Source of the DNA: Trematomus loennbergii
Lineage: Eukaryota > Chordata > Actinopteri > Perciformes > Nototheniidae
Reading direction: 5' to 3'
Assembly: GCA_012861695.1 (NCBI GenBank)
Contig: JAAOOA010000524.1
Coordinates: forward strand, 1,309,001 to 1,373,000
Length of the DNA stretch: 64,000 bases
The position numbers and the translations under genes are program-made. Shown piece after piece: positions 24,604-36,749 of the stretch. A model generated the notes under the pieces. It saw only the letters and a program-made list of their open reading frames with translations, did not search any database and had not been told where the DNA came from. Positions within the stretch are counted from its first letter, which is position 1; each line of letters starts with the position of its first letter.

Positions 24604-25098
24604 AGAGGACACTTGTTATGCTGAAGGGGACATGTTATGCTTATTTTCAGGGTCATATCAGTATTTAGGGTCTCTACTGTGACATGTCTCCAATCTTTAA
24701 TGTTCAAAAAGCTGTTTATTTTTCTCATACTGCCTGTGCTGCAGCACCTCTTTTCACCCTCTGTCTGAAACCAGAGCCCAGTCTGCTCTGATCGGTTAGC
24801 TGGCCGGCTCTGTTCTGATTGGTCAACGGCTTAGAGATGTGTCGGAAATGTCCCGCCCCTTAGCCTATCACGTACATTGTGTTGGAGCACTAGCCAATAG
24901 AAGCGCACATGTTCCATAGTGATGTCAATATGATTCAGGGGTAAACAAAGGAGTATGAGGCTTGTCAGGCAGTGTGGGAGAGAAACTCACTCTGGAGGGA
25001 ACAGGGATTTTAGCCTTTGCAGACCATTTACATGCACAAAAACCTATATAACACACTGCAGGAAAAGGAAAACGCCAAAGACCATAAAAGGGCGTCTA
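24604..25098 (+). mobile_element. CCAAT-rich MITE, family B, copy 2 (longest)
   Basis: TTAA at 24600-24603 is followed by AAGAGGACACTTGTTATGC. The full core follows: TTTTTCTCATACTGCCTGTG, the CTGTCTGAAACCAGAGCCCA block, two ATTGG boxes 27 bp apart, CCCGCCCC, CACGTACA, then CCAATAG. The right end is GACCATAAAAGGGCGTC. Confidence 0.75.
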
Positions 25099-25679
25099 GG
25101 GAAATAAATAGGTCTCTTACATCATACATAACTTTAGTATTGAAATCACTTTGACAGTGAAAGGTTGCTGACATTAACTAGGCTCTTGGTACTGCTGTTT
25201 TCGTATATACTGTATTGTATATACTGTATATAAATGTCTTGCTGTCATCCTGTGTTTACCTAAATACATTAGAGAGTTTCCCAGACACAGGCAATTAAAC
25301 GGATGCTCCTCTTTCCCTAACAAACGCTTGTCGACCACCTGCTTTGACCTCTGAACTCCCCGGCCTTGTGGATTTCTCCCACGGGGCCCGTAATGAAACA
25401 CAGAGGGGAGGGAAGGAAATGTCAGAGCACTGATGGGGAATTGTGATGTAACCACGGAGAAAGGTCAGAAGGAGGAAGGAGGGAGGGAAGAAATCTAATG
25501 TTATTAAATACATATAGTGAGTAGTGGAGATGGCTGTCAAATAAAGTCAAACAAAAGAGAGAAACATAGATAATTCTAGTCAGAGGTTATGGGATTATAT
25601 TTACCTGGCACATTAAAAACTCATGAAGCCACATATCTATATTAAAACTTTTTTTTCCCACAGTTTGTAGGCCTGTTTG
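25099..25679. other. No feature recognised
   Basis: No exon or repeat family recognised; open frames at 25174-25540 (minus) have no domain I know. Confidence 0.4.
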
Positions 25680-25905
25680 TTGGCCACAGTTTTCCTCTAA
25701 AACTAACTAATCAACACGTCGGCCTAGTTTGTTTAATCTCTACTTACTGGAGTCTCAGTTGGACAACAAAATGATTTTAAAAACTGTGTTAATTAGAGGT
25801 GTTGCTAGGCATATTTGTTTACCTTTGGTCAGAGCCAGGCTATCATTTCCCCCTACTTTAAGTCTTAATGCTAAGCTAAAATAACCGCAGGGTCGTTATA
25901 GCTTT
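25680..25905 (-). repeat. Teleost dispersed repeat (AGCTTAGC type)
   Basis: AGAGCCAGGCTATCATTTCC, then CTTAATGCTAAGCTAA, is the reverse complement of a very common fish repeat containing TTAGCTTAGCATAAAGACTG. A plus-strand relative is at 49240-49420. Confidence 0.5.
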
Positions 25906-25963
25906 ATTCAAAAGTGATTTTGATAACAAATAAGTGTGTTCCTAAAAATACTCGCCTATTCCT

Positions 25964-26258
25964 TTAAAGGGCCCTATTATATCCATTTTAAGGTTCACTG
26001 CAGCACCTCTTTTCACCCTCTGTCTGAAACCAGAGCCTAGTCTGCTCTGATTGGTTAGCTAGCACGCTCTGTTGTTATTTTCAACCGCTTAGAGATGTCC
26101 CGCCCTTACCGCCTATCACGTACAATGTGTTGGAGCGCTAGCCAATAGAAGAGTGAGTGTTACGTAGAGATGTCACTATATTATGGAAGTAAACAAATGG
26201 AGTCCAATGGAGGCGTTTCAGGCATGAAACCCCCTCAAATCATTATAGGGCCCCTTAA
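25964..26258 (+). mobile_element. CCAAT-rich MITE, family B, copy 3
   Basis: TTAA at 25964-25967 and 26255-26258 encloses inverted ends AAGGGCCCTATTAT and ATTATAGGGCCCC (one mismatch). It has the CTGTCTGAAACCAGAGC block, ATTGG, CCCGCCC and CCAATAG. It best defines the family's boundaries. Confidence 0.85.
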
Positions 26259-27406
26259 AATAATCCAATTAAACATACAGAATGTTAAGTGGTAACACTA
26301 CCTTGATTTTATATCCAACACAAATGTTTAACCAGAGTCTGTAATACGTTTAAAATGGTAGTTATTTTACATTCCCTGAAAATAAATTAAGCTATCAATG
26401 TCGATCTGAGGGTTCTTTAACATGTCATTCCTCTCAGTTTCAATGCCATGCACTATTAGACATGTGTACATTAAAGATTTACTTCACAACCTTTCTGGAG
26501 GACATAAGGCTCATTTAGTTTAAATCTGGGTGGCATGACAAACAAGACCTCCCGTGCTTAAAATCCATCCATTAGCTTTCCACGAATCAATGGAAGCCTC
26601 TCATTACCAGCAGAGGTGGAACAGCCTTCACTGTTTGATGGCAGATGTGTCTGTACGCCTTAAATTATCCACACATATTTGTATTCATGAGCAAAGTCCA
26701 TTTGGTTAAAGTACTACCTCCTATACCTATATTTTCATGTCATTGTCAACTGCCCCTGTCTTATTTATTCATGTGTTGAGCAAGCTGTGACACACGGATA
26801 TGAGTCCAAGGACAACGTCTCATTAAATAGTCATATGAAATGTCAAGAGGAACCAACTGCTATTTCTCAAGGACGCCTGCAGTTTTAGGACGAAACTCTA
26901 ACAATACAGTGTGCCACGTAAGAGGTGTGCAATGGTGGATTTTAAAATGTGAAGGACATAACCAAAAATATGCATGTTGCCAATCACACTTCATTTGTAA
27001 AGGCTAAAATAACAAGCATCTGCAGTACTGTTGGGGGACATTGGCAAACATTTTACATAATACAAAGGATTTCATTGGTGCACATATGAAGTCCACATTG
27101 TTGTACAATACAGTATCAATCATCACAGTTACATCATTTTTCTACCACTGTGGGTCCCTCAATCAAATTCATAACAGTGGCCAACATCAAAGTCATCTCC
27201 TCCAGGATAGGATCGTTCATCGTTCAGGAGGTTTTTTTGGACATATTCTGAAAATGTTCAATCCTGTCAAGAGGTGGACACGTCAGCACGGACATTTTTC
27301 TGTACAATGTTGATAATGCACCTTCAGATAATGGGTCAGGAGAGAGTGCAACAAGAATGCAAGAGGTATTTGAAGATACAAAGTATTACACATGCACATA
27401 CTCTAT
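26259..27406. other. No feature recognised
   Basis: No exon or repeat family recognised; a 90-codon frame at 27041-27313 has no known domain. Confidence 0.4.
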
Positions 27407-27423
27407 ACACACACACACACACA

Positions 27424-27514
<91 letters not shown>
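27407..27514. repeat. (CA)n microsatellite
   Basis: About 108 bp with two phase slips. Confidence 0.97.
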
Positions 27515-27515
<1 letters not shown>

Positions 27516-27639
27516 ACCTTGGAAAGCATGTCCCTCTGCACCTCTGCTGTGTAAGGATGTGACAGGTTGACAGCAACTCTAGCTAACCCAGAGAGGGGGC
27601 GGGACAGGGGCTACTCAGTCACATGCAAATGAAAAACAG

Positions 27640-27684
27640 ACACACACACACACACACACACACACAACACACAACACACACACA
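27640..27684. repeat. (CA)n microsatellite, short
   Basis: About 45 bp with AA slips. Confidence 0.95.
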
Positions 27685-28664
27685 AAGACACCCTTGAACA
27701 AAGGATAAACACAACTGGTAAAAGTAAAAGTCCTCTCTGGTGACGGTTAATGGAAACACTTTCACAAGCTCTTTTGACCTCCTCACCAACTTTCTTCTCT
27801 TTTAACACTTAAACTCTTCAGGGATTTGGAAGTCAAAGCAATTAAATACCAAGGAAATATTTGACCTACAACGTGAATTTACAGTTGTGGTGTGTATAGT
27901 GAAGGCTTTGGCAGGGATCGACTGTAGCTCCCGGGCTCGAAAGACCCTCAAAACCTTCCTGAGAAAACTCTGATGACTGAGAAAATTGCAAATCTCAAAG
28001 TCAGAGGTTGATTAAGAGCTCGGAGGCTCGTTGGCTGCAGGCTTTCTGGGATGGAAAGAGTGACCGGAGCAATGTGATGGGCTTCGTGTAGACAGGATGA
28101 GTAAAAGAGGAAGCTGGGAAAGGATGATGAGGACGGAGTAAATAGTGGTGTATTTGTGTTGGTGAATACATGAAATCCTCACAACACTCCTGGATCGTGT
28201 TTCTCAGGTTCAAACTGAAACTAAATCTTTTTTTCTCGCCATGCACTTCCCACAACACAGGGGTATTTGATTTACTGCGGACATTGATATTGTTTCTTTG
28301 AAGGGAAAATCCCCAGATGTGTCTGAGTCTGATGGATTGCAGTAACGTGAGCCTCAGTTCACTCCTTGTGTTTTCTCTGAGGCTTTTCATACAGCGTCTC
28401 TCTGCGAGGTGATGCTTTATATCACTGAAACTGAATGTTGACTTTGTGCAAAGCTCACCTGCACACAGCTCCTGCCAGCCGAGGATCTGAAAACAAGATA
28501 ATATTTCAGGCTTCAGAATGTTTCTGCTCAGTGTTCATGAAGATGATTTGTTTGAAGACACCAGAAAAACATGCTTTGCTTGTTGCAGAAGGTATTCCGT
28601 TAGTTCAATATATTGATATATGATACATACAGTAAGCCTGACATACAAGAGTGAAGAATTTCCC
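27685..28664. other. No feature recognised
   Basis: A 129-codon minus-strand open frame (28001-28390) has no recognisable domain, and I see no acceptor/donor pair supporting it. Confidence 0.4.
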
Positions 28665-29162
28665 TTAAAGTGGACCTGTCATGCTATATTTGAATAATAT
28701 AGTGTAGGACCATACCTACAGTATATAAGGCATATTTATCATTTTTTTTTAAATACCAAACAGATCATGCATTTTAGCCATGCCTCATTTCGCTCAATTT
28801 GACAATTTATAGCTCTGTTTTTGCAAGGGTTGATTCTGTGAGCAAAAGCACCATCTAGAGGCCTGGCATATGTACTACAGCGTCTCCAGCGCTTTCGAAC
28901 GGCAATGGCCGTGGTTGTCTCCTCCTGATTGGTGGAGTTGGCCCAATAGCCGTAGCGCCACCGTCCTGACGTCAGGACAGTGTTCAAATCTGGATCAGTT
29001 TTATCAGATCCGTTGCAGCCCCTTTTTTAGAGATTTGGGTATGGAGGAAAATAGAGAGGGTTGTGTTTTCTGACACTTGGTGAGTTCCCTGGAACACCGG
29101 GGACACATATTCATGTATAAAAGACGTACAAAAGTGCATTTTGCATGATAGGTCCCCTTTAA
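28665..29162. mobile_element. TTAA-flanked MITE, family A, copy 2
   Basis: TTAA stands at 28665-28668 and 29159-29162. It is nearly identical to copy 1 (702-1185), including the palindrome GTCCTGACGTCAGGAC at 28963-28978 and the segment GGCATATGTACTACAGCGTC shared with family G. The high identity suggests recent activity. Confidence 0.88.
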
Positions 29163-29267
29163 TTGATGACCTGCACTCTCTAAACAGATAACCTGTGACA
29201 TGTGGCAAGAGTGATAAGTTGCTACCATATTTACTTACATAGAGTGGTACATTGATGAGGTATTTTT

Positions 29268-29417
29268 GTATCATCGCCTTAAGATGTTTACATTTTAGAT
29301 TTTTATTTTTATTTCTACTACTGTATGTGCAATGCCTTGTTTTTGATGCTGCTGCGACACAAAAATGTCCCAATTTGGGATCAATTAAGTGCATCTTATC
29401 TTATCTTATCTTATCAT
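29268..29417 (+). mobile_element. LINE 3' end with (CTTAT)n tail
   Basis: GTGCAATGCCTTG, then CCCAATTTGGGATCAATTAA and four CTTAT units, is the standard 3' end of teleost Rex1/L2-like LINEs. No coding part remains. Confidence 0.65.
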
Positions 29418-30529
29418 TGGTATCGCCTCGACAAAATCAATTGGATTGTTTTATTGGATTTTGGTATATTGCAGAAAATAAGCTTTCTGGTAACACATGT
29501 TACTTAACACGTTTTGTTCAGCAGGATAACCTCCACGTATCAACACCACTTTGTTGTTTTTGAAGCGTAAATGCAATCGCCAGAAGTAAAAAGCGTTAGG
29601 CTATAAACAAACAACGTCACGGTCACATGACTTCATGTCAACACCGCTAAGCTAATGTTCAGCGTGATGACGTTTAGTAATTTATTTAGTCACTTTTACA
29701 CAATTAAAATCAAGAAGGCCTCACAGCGCTGTGTACATGTGTACGATTTCAAGTAATTTGAAATCCTCCTACGTCTACTCCATATTATACTACTTCATGA
29801 AAATAGTTTTTTGATTACAACACCTCACTCTTTCAAGAAATTATATAAAACCGGCTTAAAAAACATGGAACTTTTGAAACTTTTAGTCTTTTTTTGATGC
29901 TACCGCTTTAAATGCAGGACTTGTAACCCATGTGGTGTGTTTTTTAACATAAGGCAAGATACCCTTTTGAAGGAAATAATAACATCTCCTCCCTACAGTC
30001 TAAAATATGTATTAATAAGGTTCCACATAAATATACCACGTATTATATAGCATCTTCGGTGAGTCAAACGTACATTATGTAACCGGTAATTAGAGGAAAG
30101 GCCTAAGGTCAGGTGGTACTTTGAGATTGACAGGAGCGCGGGACATGGGGTTTATATTCTTATTCCAAAGCTAGTGGAGTTACCTATGACCTATTCAGTG
30201 CCCATGTAGTGAGCAGAGGAGACAGGGGGATTATCCTCAATAAAGCGCGCTGACAGACGATGGCCGACGTTATCACATCTGACAGCGCTCTGATGCTGCG
30301 CTGCGTGTTGTGACAGCAGACGTCCTGTACCTCATTACAGAGGAGGCACTGCGCCTTTTGTACTTCTCTGGACTCACCCTGACCTCGTGACTGCACAGTG
30401 AGGGGAACGGGGGTATCACACGGGACCCTGAGTGTGTCCATCATAGAGGGGTGCAGGGATTTGTATAACAAATCACCTCTGGCTGGAAGAGAACTCTCTG
30501 CTCCATAGCTTCATTTTCCACATGTTTAT
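29418..30529. other. No feature recognised
   Basis: A 95-codon minus-strand frame (30184-30471) in slightly GC-richer sequence has no domain I recognise. Confidence 0.4.
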
Positions 30530-30712
30530 TTTTTAACTTTTTAATGTTATTTGATTTCTTTTTCAGAAATATTTTGGACTTTTTATTTCTAGTGTCTACC
30601 GTCTTTTTAAGTTCTGATATTTAAGTCTGAAAAAGTCAAAGTAACTTTTGCTCAAAGCTCAACATTTTTTTTTTTTTTTACATGTGGCCCTAATCCTCTT
30701 CTGTACTTTATT
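30530..30712. repeat. Dispersed repeat related to 2283-2657
   Basis: Contains TTAAGTTCTGATATTTAAGT-type motifs and ends with ACATGTGGCCCTAATCCTCT, the same right end as the repeat at 2283-2657. Confidence 0.5.
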
Positions 30713-31125
30713 ATACAAGCAGGAGCAGAAATGACATTTGCAAAGATAAGATGTATGTATTTTGATGTTGGACAAGAAAAAATCACATCAAATAAAACTT
30801 TCAAACCCACATTGATAATATGATAAAGGTGATAACAGAGTATTTATTATTAGCTGAAGCCATGAAAATGAGTGTCACGCTGGCTTGCACCTCTTAGTTG
30901 CTCATCAAATTAACATGCAAATTAATTTCTAGTCTATACACCCCATACATTATGAAGCCACCATAATCTCTAGTCAATACTGCCATCTGCGTTCTGAGCC
31001 TGCTTTGAAATGTACATCCAGCTGTGATTGATATCTGCTGTAGCATTATATATGGGATCCTATCACTAAATACAAACGTAAATCAATTAACTATCTTGGA
31101 TTAAGTTATGAATCCTTTTTACACA

Positions 31126-31159
<34 letters not shown>

Positions 31160-31974
31160 ACACACACACCACACCACACACACACACACACACGAAGCGA
31201 TAACACGTGCTGTGAGATTCGTACTGCGTTCAGAGGATTTGCTAAAGATGTGCGATAAGGTCCATTTTATATCTGATATCTGATATCTAGTATCTTTTCC
31301 TCAACCTGCAGAGCTATGGGGATTAAAGATGAAACCAGCCGAACCACAGGTAGTCCACTTTCAAGACGACAGAGGAGAATGTCATGGCTATAAAAACTCC
31401 TTCAGTTTAACGACTGAAGCTCAGTTCGGACTCTTGCTTTGATAAAAATAAGGTTTTTATTTGTATGTGAGAACGTATTGTATAGGGTTTTTTCATCAAT
31501 AAGGCTCGGTACCCCCTGTTAGCGCCACAAGGCAAAATAAAACCTTTGTGGCTCAACTTTTTTTCTACCACTTAATTCCTCTTACTGTGTTTGTATATGC
31601 ACCATGCAGCAACTTCCTTCTATATTAAGCCCACTGGCAATACACCTGATTCTGATGTTGATTTGTTTGGATTAAAAACCGGATCATCCGTGGTTTTTCG
31701 TGATGTGTCACCATGATATGTTCACTGCTCAGTGATCTCATCTCTGTGTTCCTCTCCCAGGCTTTGACAAGGGACACTAAAGGGAAGGGGCACCCATCCA
31801 GAAGTCCTGACATTTCCATAAAGAAAGGCCAGTAGCAGCCGAGCACAGAGGGACAATCTCACAAACCCCATCATGTTCAAATGACTGCAATGCTTTCTTT
31901 GTTCTACTTTCCTCTGTTGCCCCCCTTGCCTCCTAAAAACGTATTTACAGCTACCTTCTAATTATTTCATTTTT
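30713..31974. other. No feature recognised except a CA array
   Basis: Apart from the microsatellite at 31121-31193 I see no exon or repeat family. Confidence 0.4.
31121..31193. repeat. (CA)n microsatellite, interrupted
   Basis: About 73 bp of CA with several CC interruptions. Confidence 0.96.
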
Positions 31975-32057
31975 ATTAATAGATACGTACATTGCCTTGT
32001 TTACATGACAAATCCCAAATTGGGGTCTATAAAGTCAATCTAATCTAATCTAATCTT
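31975..32057 (+). mobile_element. LINE 3' end with (CTAAT)n tail
   Basis: CATTGCCTTG, CAAATCCCAAATTGGGGTCT and AATCTAATCTAATCTAATCT form a LINE-type 3' end with a pentamer tail. Confidence 0.6.
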
Positions 32058-32763
32058 ACTTACTTGGAATCTACGGTTAATTGTAAATGTATAGGTCAGA
32101 GTGGTATAAAGGGGTACTACACATTGTTAAAAAAAAGTGAGGTGGATAACAGAGAAATGTACCATTTTAATCAAATTCCCACTCTGTTTTACACTTTTAT
32201 TAATATAACGCAGATCTTTCGTCAAAGTAGCCCACTATAGTACACCCAACAGTTATTAACATCTGCAATGCTGGTATCTTGAAGACGTTTTATGATTGGC
32301 ACTTACGTAATTCCATAATTGCGTAACGGTCTCAATGAAGTCAGTCCCTCTTCAAACATGCGTGCAGTTCAATCTGCTCTTAAATGTGGAGCTATGCTGA
32401 CACCTAGTGGACACTGAAGGTACCACCAGCTGCAGGAAGTCTAGTCACATCAGATTATTTAGAAGAGAAGAAAGTTATCTTTTCTTTCACGCGTCCATCT
32501 ATTTGTGTCTGTGACCTCACTCTCAACCGATGACTCCGTTTGTTTATTTTCGGAGCTCTTACTTTGGCGGGGCCTGCAGGATGTGACAGAGCTGGATTAC
32601 CCAACTTCCTTCACCATCTGGGTGCAACATGCCCGTCCAGATGAGCCGTGTCTTCACTCCTGTCACCTAATCTTTGTTTTTTCTTTCTCCACATGCTATC
32701 GTTTTTACTTTCCTCTGTTGCCTCCCTTGCCTCCTTAAAGCTTATTTAAGAACTACTTATTTT
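32058..32763. other. No feature recognised
   Basis: No exon or repeat family recognised. Confidence 0.4.
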
Positions 32764-33058
32764 CAGGTTCGTATTTAGTGTCTCTACTGTGACATGTCTG
32801 CATGCTTTAATGTTCAAAATGCTCTTTATTTTTCTCATACTGCCTGTGCTGCAGCACCCTCTGTCTGAAACCAGAGCTCAGTCTGCTCTGATTGGTTAGC
32901 TGGTCAGCTCTGTTGTGATTGGTCACCGCTTAGAGATGCCCCCCCCCCCCCCCCCTTAGCCTATCACGTACAATGTGTCTGAAGAAACTCCCTGGAGGTA
33001 ACTTCGGGATTTTAGCCTTTGCAGACCATTTACATACAAAAACCTTTATAACACATGT
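32764..33058 (+). mobile_element. CCAAT-rich MITE, family B, copy 4
   Basis: It starts near TTCAGGTTCGTATTTAGTGT and keeps the CTGTCTGAAACCAGAGC block and two ATTGG boxes 27 bp apart. The GC-box position is replaced by a poly-C run of about 17 bases (32939-32955), and the third CCAAT is lost. Confidence 0.7.
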
Positions 33059-33099
33059 AGCGGATTAAGGGTAAAGTAAGCAAATCTTGTCATGAAACT

Positions 33100-33352
33100 G
33101 ATATAAAGTGTTATGTTTACATCCCCGGCGATATTTTCTTGTGTTAAACTCTGACTTCACAGACTGAGCTGCAGGCGGACTCTGATCCTTCACTCCTGAC
33201 AAAGCCTCCTGGATCTCAGGCCAGACGTTTCCTGTGCCCAGGGGACTCTTCATCTCATCTGACTGTAATTCTATTACAATAGTGATGTGCACTGAATCCT
33301 CCGGGCTTTGATTAACAGAGTCTGGAGTCTTAAGTTTTGACCCCCCCCCCCC
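33100..33352 (-). other. Unidentified coding-like stretch
   Basis: On the minus strand 33065-33379 is open for 104 codons. The part from about 33340 down to 33110 has protein-like composition, for example EDSVHITIVIELQSDEMKSP followed by GNVWPEIQEALSGVKDQSPP. I do not recognise the protein. It is preceded on its strand by a poly-G run of about 17 bases (33341-33357) and abuts a MITE at its 3' side. It could be a pseudogene exon, a transposon-borne fragment or chance. Confidence 0.25.
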
Positions 33353-33358
33353 CCCCCT

Positions 33359-34439
33359 CGAATTCATTCCAGCACACATTTCATTATGACAGGAATCCTA
33401 AATCATATGAAGGCTTTAGGGGATCTGGATGGATCAGAGGAAATAGTTTGTATTTCTGACAGAAGTATTTAACTAGGATGTCCTCAAATCATCCATCGTC
33501 AGGCCTGGAAGACACATTAGCTTCAGTGTTTCAGATATTAAAGTTGTGTTCTTTTCATATTATGGTAATTATTTACTTAGATGTCAGTCTTTCCTAATAA
33601 CGGTCCAAATTCTCCACAGTTTTCCATAACTTTGAACAGGAAAAATAGAGAAGATTGAGAAATATTTCTACAGCCCATCTTGCATTCAACATAAAAATGA
33701 ATAACAATAAAAAAATTGATATTTTCTTCGATTTAAAGGGAGCAAGTCTTTGAAGGAATTTGCCCCAAAAGCAGCAATTTCCAGAAAACCAAGTATTGTG
33801 AAATGTATAGGAAACCATAAAACATCACCGACATGATTTCACAATTTTTCTTTTTTTAAAAATGTGATTTTGAAATCATCATCAAGAAATGTTTACTCTG
33901 AGTTTGGTTTAGTAATGGAGGTTCTATAAAAGTTTCACACATCATGATGGCAAAAACAGAATGAAAATGAAAGTGCAAAACTCATTGAAACTTAAAATAG
34001 GAAAGACTAAAAATACGTCTATTGTCTGCAAAATTGCATACTGCATAATCTCTGTACTGAATTAGCAGTGGTTAAATCTTCTGTATATAAAAAACTGACT
34101 ACACGTTGTTTGGTTTCTTTTTAGAGTACTGCATATCTGCCTGGCTGAAAACCAGTGGTTCAATCTAACTAAGTAACTAAGTACTATTTTGACATACTTT
34201 TACTTGACGTGAGTAGTTGTATTTTATACTTCTACTCCACAACATTTTGGAGGCAAATATTCGACTATTTATTGCACTACGTTTTTTTAACACTCGTTAC
34301 TTTTCAATAAAGTACATTTTGCAAAAATACTTTGTACCTTATGTAACCATTTCAACTCAACTTTTAGGCCTACTTAAACAGAGTATTTGAAGACCATAGT
34401 TTTCGTACTTTTACTTAAAAACAAAAAGTAATAAAAACA
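33359..34439. other. No feature recognised
   Basis: AT-rich sequence without a recognisable exon or repeat. Confidence 0.4.
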
Positions 34440-34876
34440 GAATCATGCTCATTTTCCACTGGGACATGTCTCCATGCTTTAATGTTCAAAAAGCTCTTTA
34501 TTTTTCTCATACTGCCTGTGCTGCAGCACCTCTTTTCACCCTCTGTCTGAAACCAGAGCTCAGTCTGCTCTGATTGGTTAGCTGGCTGGCTCTGATGTGA
34601 TTGGTCAACTGCTTAGAGATGTCCCGCCCCTTAGCCTATTGCATACAATGTGTTGGAGCGTTACCAATAAAAGCGAGTGTTACATAGTGATGTCACTATA
34701 TTACGGAAGTAAACAACGGGGCGTTTCAGGCAGGGGGGAGTGTATGGGAGAGAAACTCCCTCTGGAGGAAACACAAGGATTTGAGCCTTTGCAGATCATT
34801 TACATGCACACAAACCTATACTATATAACACACTACAGGAAAGGGAAAACCCAAAAAGCATAATAGGCCTCTTTAA
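34440..34876 (+). mobile_element. CCAAT-rich MITE, family B, copy 5
   Basis: It has the full core with two ATTGG boxes 27 bp apart, CCCGCCCC, and CCAATAAAAG. The right end is AAGCATAATAGGCCTCT, abutting TTAA at 34873-34876. The left end is degraded. Confidence 0.75.
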
Positions 34877-35639
34877 GTGAAGAATCTGAGATCTTCCAAC
34901 ACCGCTAAAAACGTGCACTTACACTCTCACAAAGTTTTTTTAATAATTTGAACCGGTAAGGATTGTTTCCCTATGTTAAGGCTTGCTTCACCAGTCAGGC
35001 CAGAGGCAGAAAGAATGTGTACGGGTCCATTTCACACATATGTTACACACACATGTTTACAGTACTCTCTCCAAGAGGCCCGGGCCCCCTGCTTGGGAGC
35101 GTAGCAGAGAGAAACAGAGAGTAAGGCGGAGATAGAGACTGAATAACAGCAGTCTGACAGACGCCAGCGCTGGCACCGCTCCTCCGGCCGGACCTCAGGC
35201 TGCTGGCCCCTCGGCGGGTAGGAGAGACAGGAGGTTCTGGGACTGTGAAGGAGGAGGAGCGGGCCAGCTGGAGCGCTAACAGAGCGGTATTGTGAGACGC
35301 CACAGCGGAGCAGAGACGCAGGCTGCAGGGTGGCCCTCTTTCTGGGCCCCCACCGGGCCCCTCTGTGCTGATGCACTGCTGGAAGTGGGTCAAACACAAG
35401 AGCTCAGTGGAGAGCGGTCGGAGAGTGGGCTCAGCACAGATCAGAGACAAAGAGGCATCTAAACAGGGAGGCTTGTGTACAGTGAGCTGGAAGAGAGGGG
35501 CAGGAGGCGGTGTTCAAACAGAGTTAGAACATGTTATGATTCTGTTATACACTTTGCAGACTACCAGAAACACCTTTGCATAAACCCCCAAGCGCAATTT
35601 ACACTTACATTTTACAATATAAATATGACTGGCTGCTTC
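34877..35639. other. Isolated GC-rich stretch (about 35060-35500)
   Basis: This is the most GC-rich non-repeat part of the left half, with several CpGs and overlapping minus-strand frames of 121 and 135 codons (35032-35450). None shows a known domain. It could be a small CpG island, an enhancer or a lost exon; nothing in the sequence decides this. Confidence 0.3.
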
Positions 35640-35790
35640 TTCAATACTTTTATACTGTATGTATACTTTACTTCTTTTTAACCTCCCTTTCTTTTGGTAT
35701 TTTATTTGGATGTGTACTTATTTTTGCACTAAACCTTTGATGTTGTAATGCTGTACATTTCCCCAATGTGGAACGAATAAGGATTTCTAT
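35640..35790 (+). mobile_element. LINE 3' end
   Basis: TTTTTGCACTAAACC, TGTTGTAATGCTGTACATTT and CCCCAATGTGGAACGAATAA match the common teleost LINE 3' pattern (TGTAA...TTTCCCC...GTGGGA...ATAAAGGA). Confidence 0.6.
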
Positions 35791-36424
35791 TTCCGAATGT
35801 AGTTAATGCAAATAATTAAGACAAGTCTGCCTTATGCATGTGCAACAATTTAGCCCGTTTTAACTATTTTGAACCCACAGAAGTCAAATGATGTACCAAC
35901 ACAAAATGTTCCCTCCTGCCATACACAAGGTTATGTGTAATGAACATGAAAAGGCCCCTTTTTTTAAATCTTCAAAGCAAGAGAACCGTCTTGCCAGAGG
36001 GAGGCAGTGTTTTCATTCAATGCACATTAACATTCTTCACAGCATCCATTTTGCCTCCCAATTCGTAGCAGCTCTTAAGCTTCAAAATGATCGCCAGCCA
36101 CAGAAGCAGAGAGCAGCCAGTTATCTTGTTTTTGATGTGGGCACTTTGAAGAGCTGAGGGCTGGCAGAGGGGAGGCCGGAGAACAACACGCAATAAAAGA
36201 AGAGATCTGAGAGGACGGAGGAATGTGAAGAATGGGAGGCTCAAACCTCCTTCAGATGACGGACGGAGGCACTGTCACACTCATAACGTGAAATGTGCTT
36301 GGAAATCTTATAAAGTTATGTTTATGAGTTTGTTCAGGGAAATTGTGACCACCAAAGCAGAGGAGTGAATGTGAAACACTCAACCCCACCTACACGAGAC
36401 AGAATGAGAAGCCCTTTTGATAGA
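35791..36424. other. No feature recognised
   Basis: No exon or repeat family recognised. Confidence 0.4.
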
Positions 36425-36749
36425 ATATCGCCTTGTTCAACTTTTTGGGTTTTCCTTTTCCTGGTTATTTAGGTTTTTGTGCATGTAAATGGTCTGCAAA
36501 GGCTATAATCCTGATGTTCCTCAATTGGACTCCTTTGTTTACTTCCTGAACATAGTGACATCACTATCTAACACTCGCACTTCTATTGGCTAGTGCTCCA
36601 ACACATTGTGATCAGAGCAGACTGGGCTCTGGTTTCAGACAGTATGAGAGAAATACAGAGCTTTTTGAACATTAAAGCATTGAAACGTCGCAGTGGAGGC
36701 ACTAAATACAAATCTAAAACTGAAAATTAGCATAATTTGGCCCTGTTAA
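36425..36749 (-). mobile_element. CCAAT-rich MITE, family B, copy 6
   Basis: Reverse orientation, with CAGACTGGGCTCTGGTTTCA and GAAATACAGAGCTTTTTGAA; the right end TAGCATAATTTGGCCCTG abuts TTAA at 36746-36749. The middle, including the paired CCAAT boxes, is partly deleted. Confidence 0.7.
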
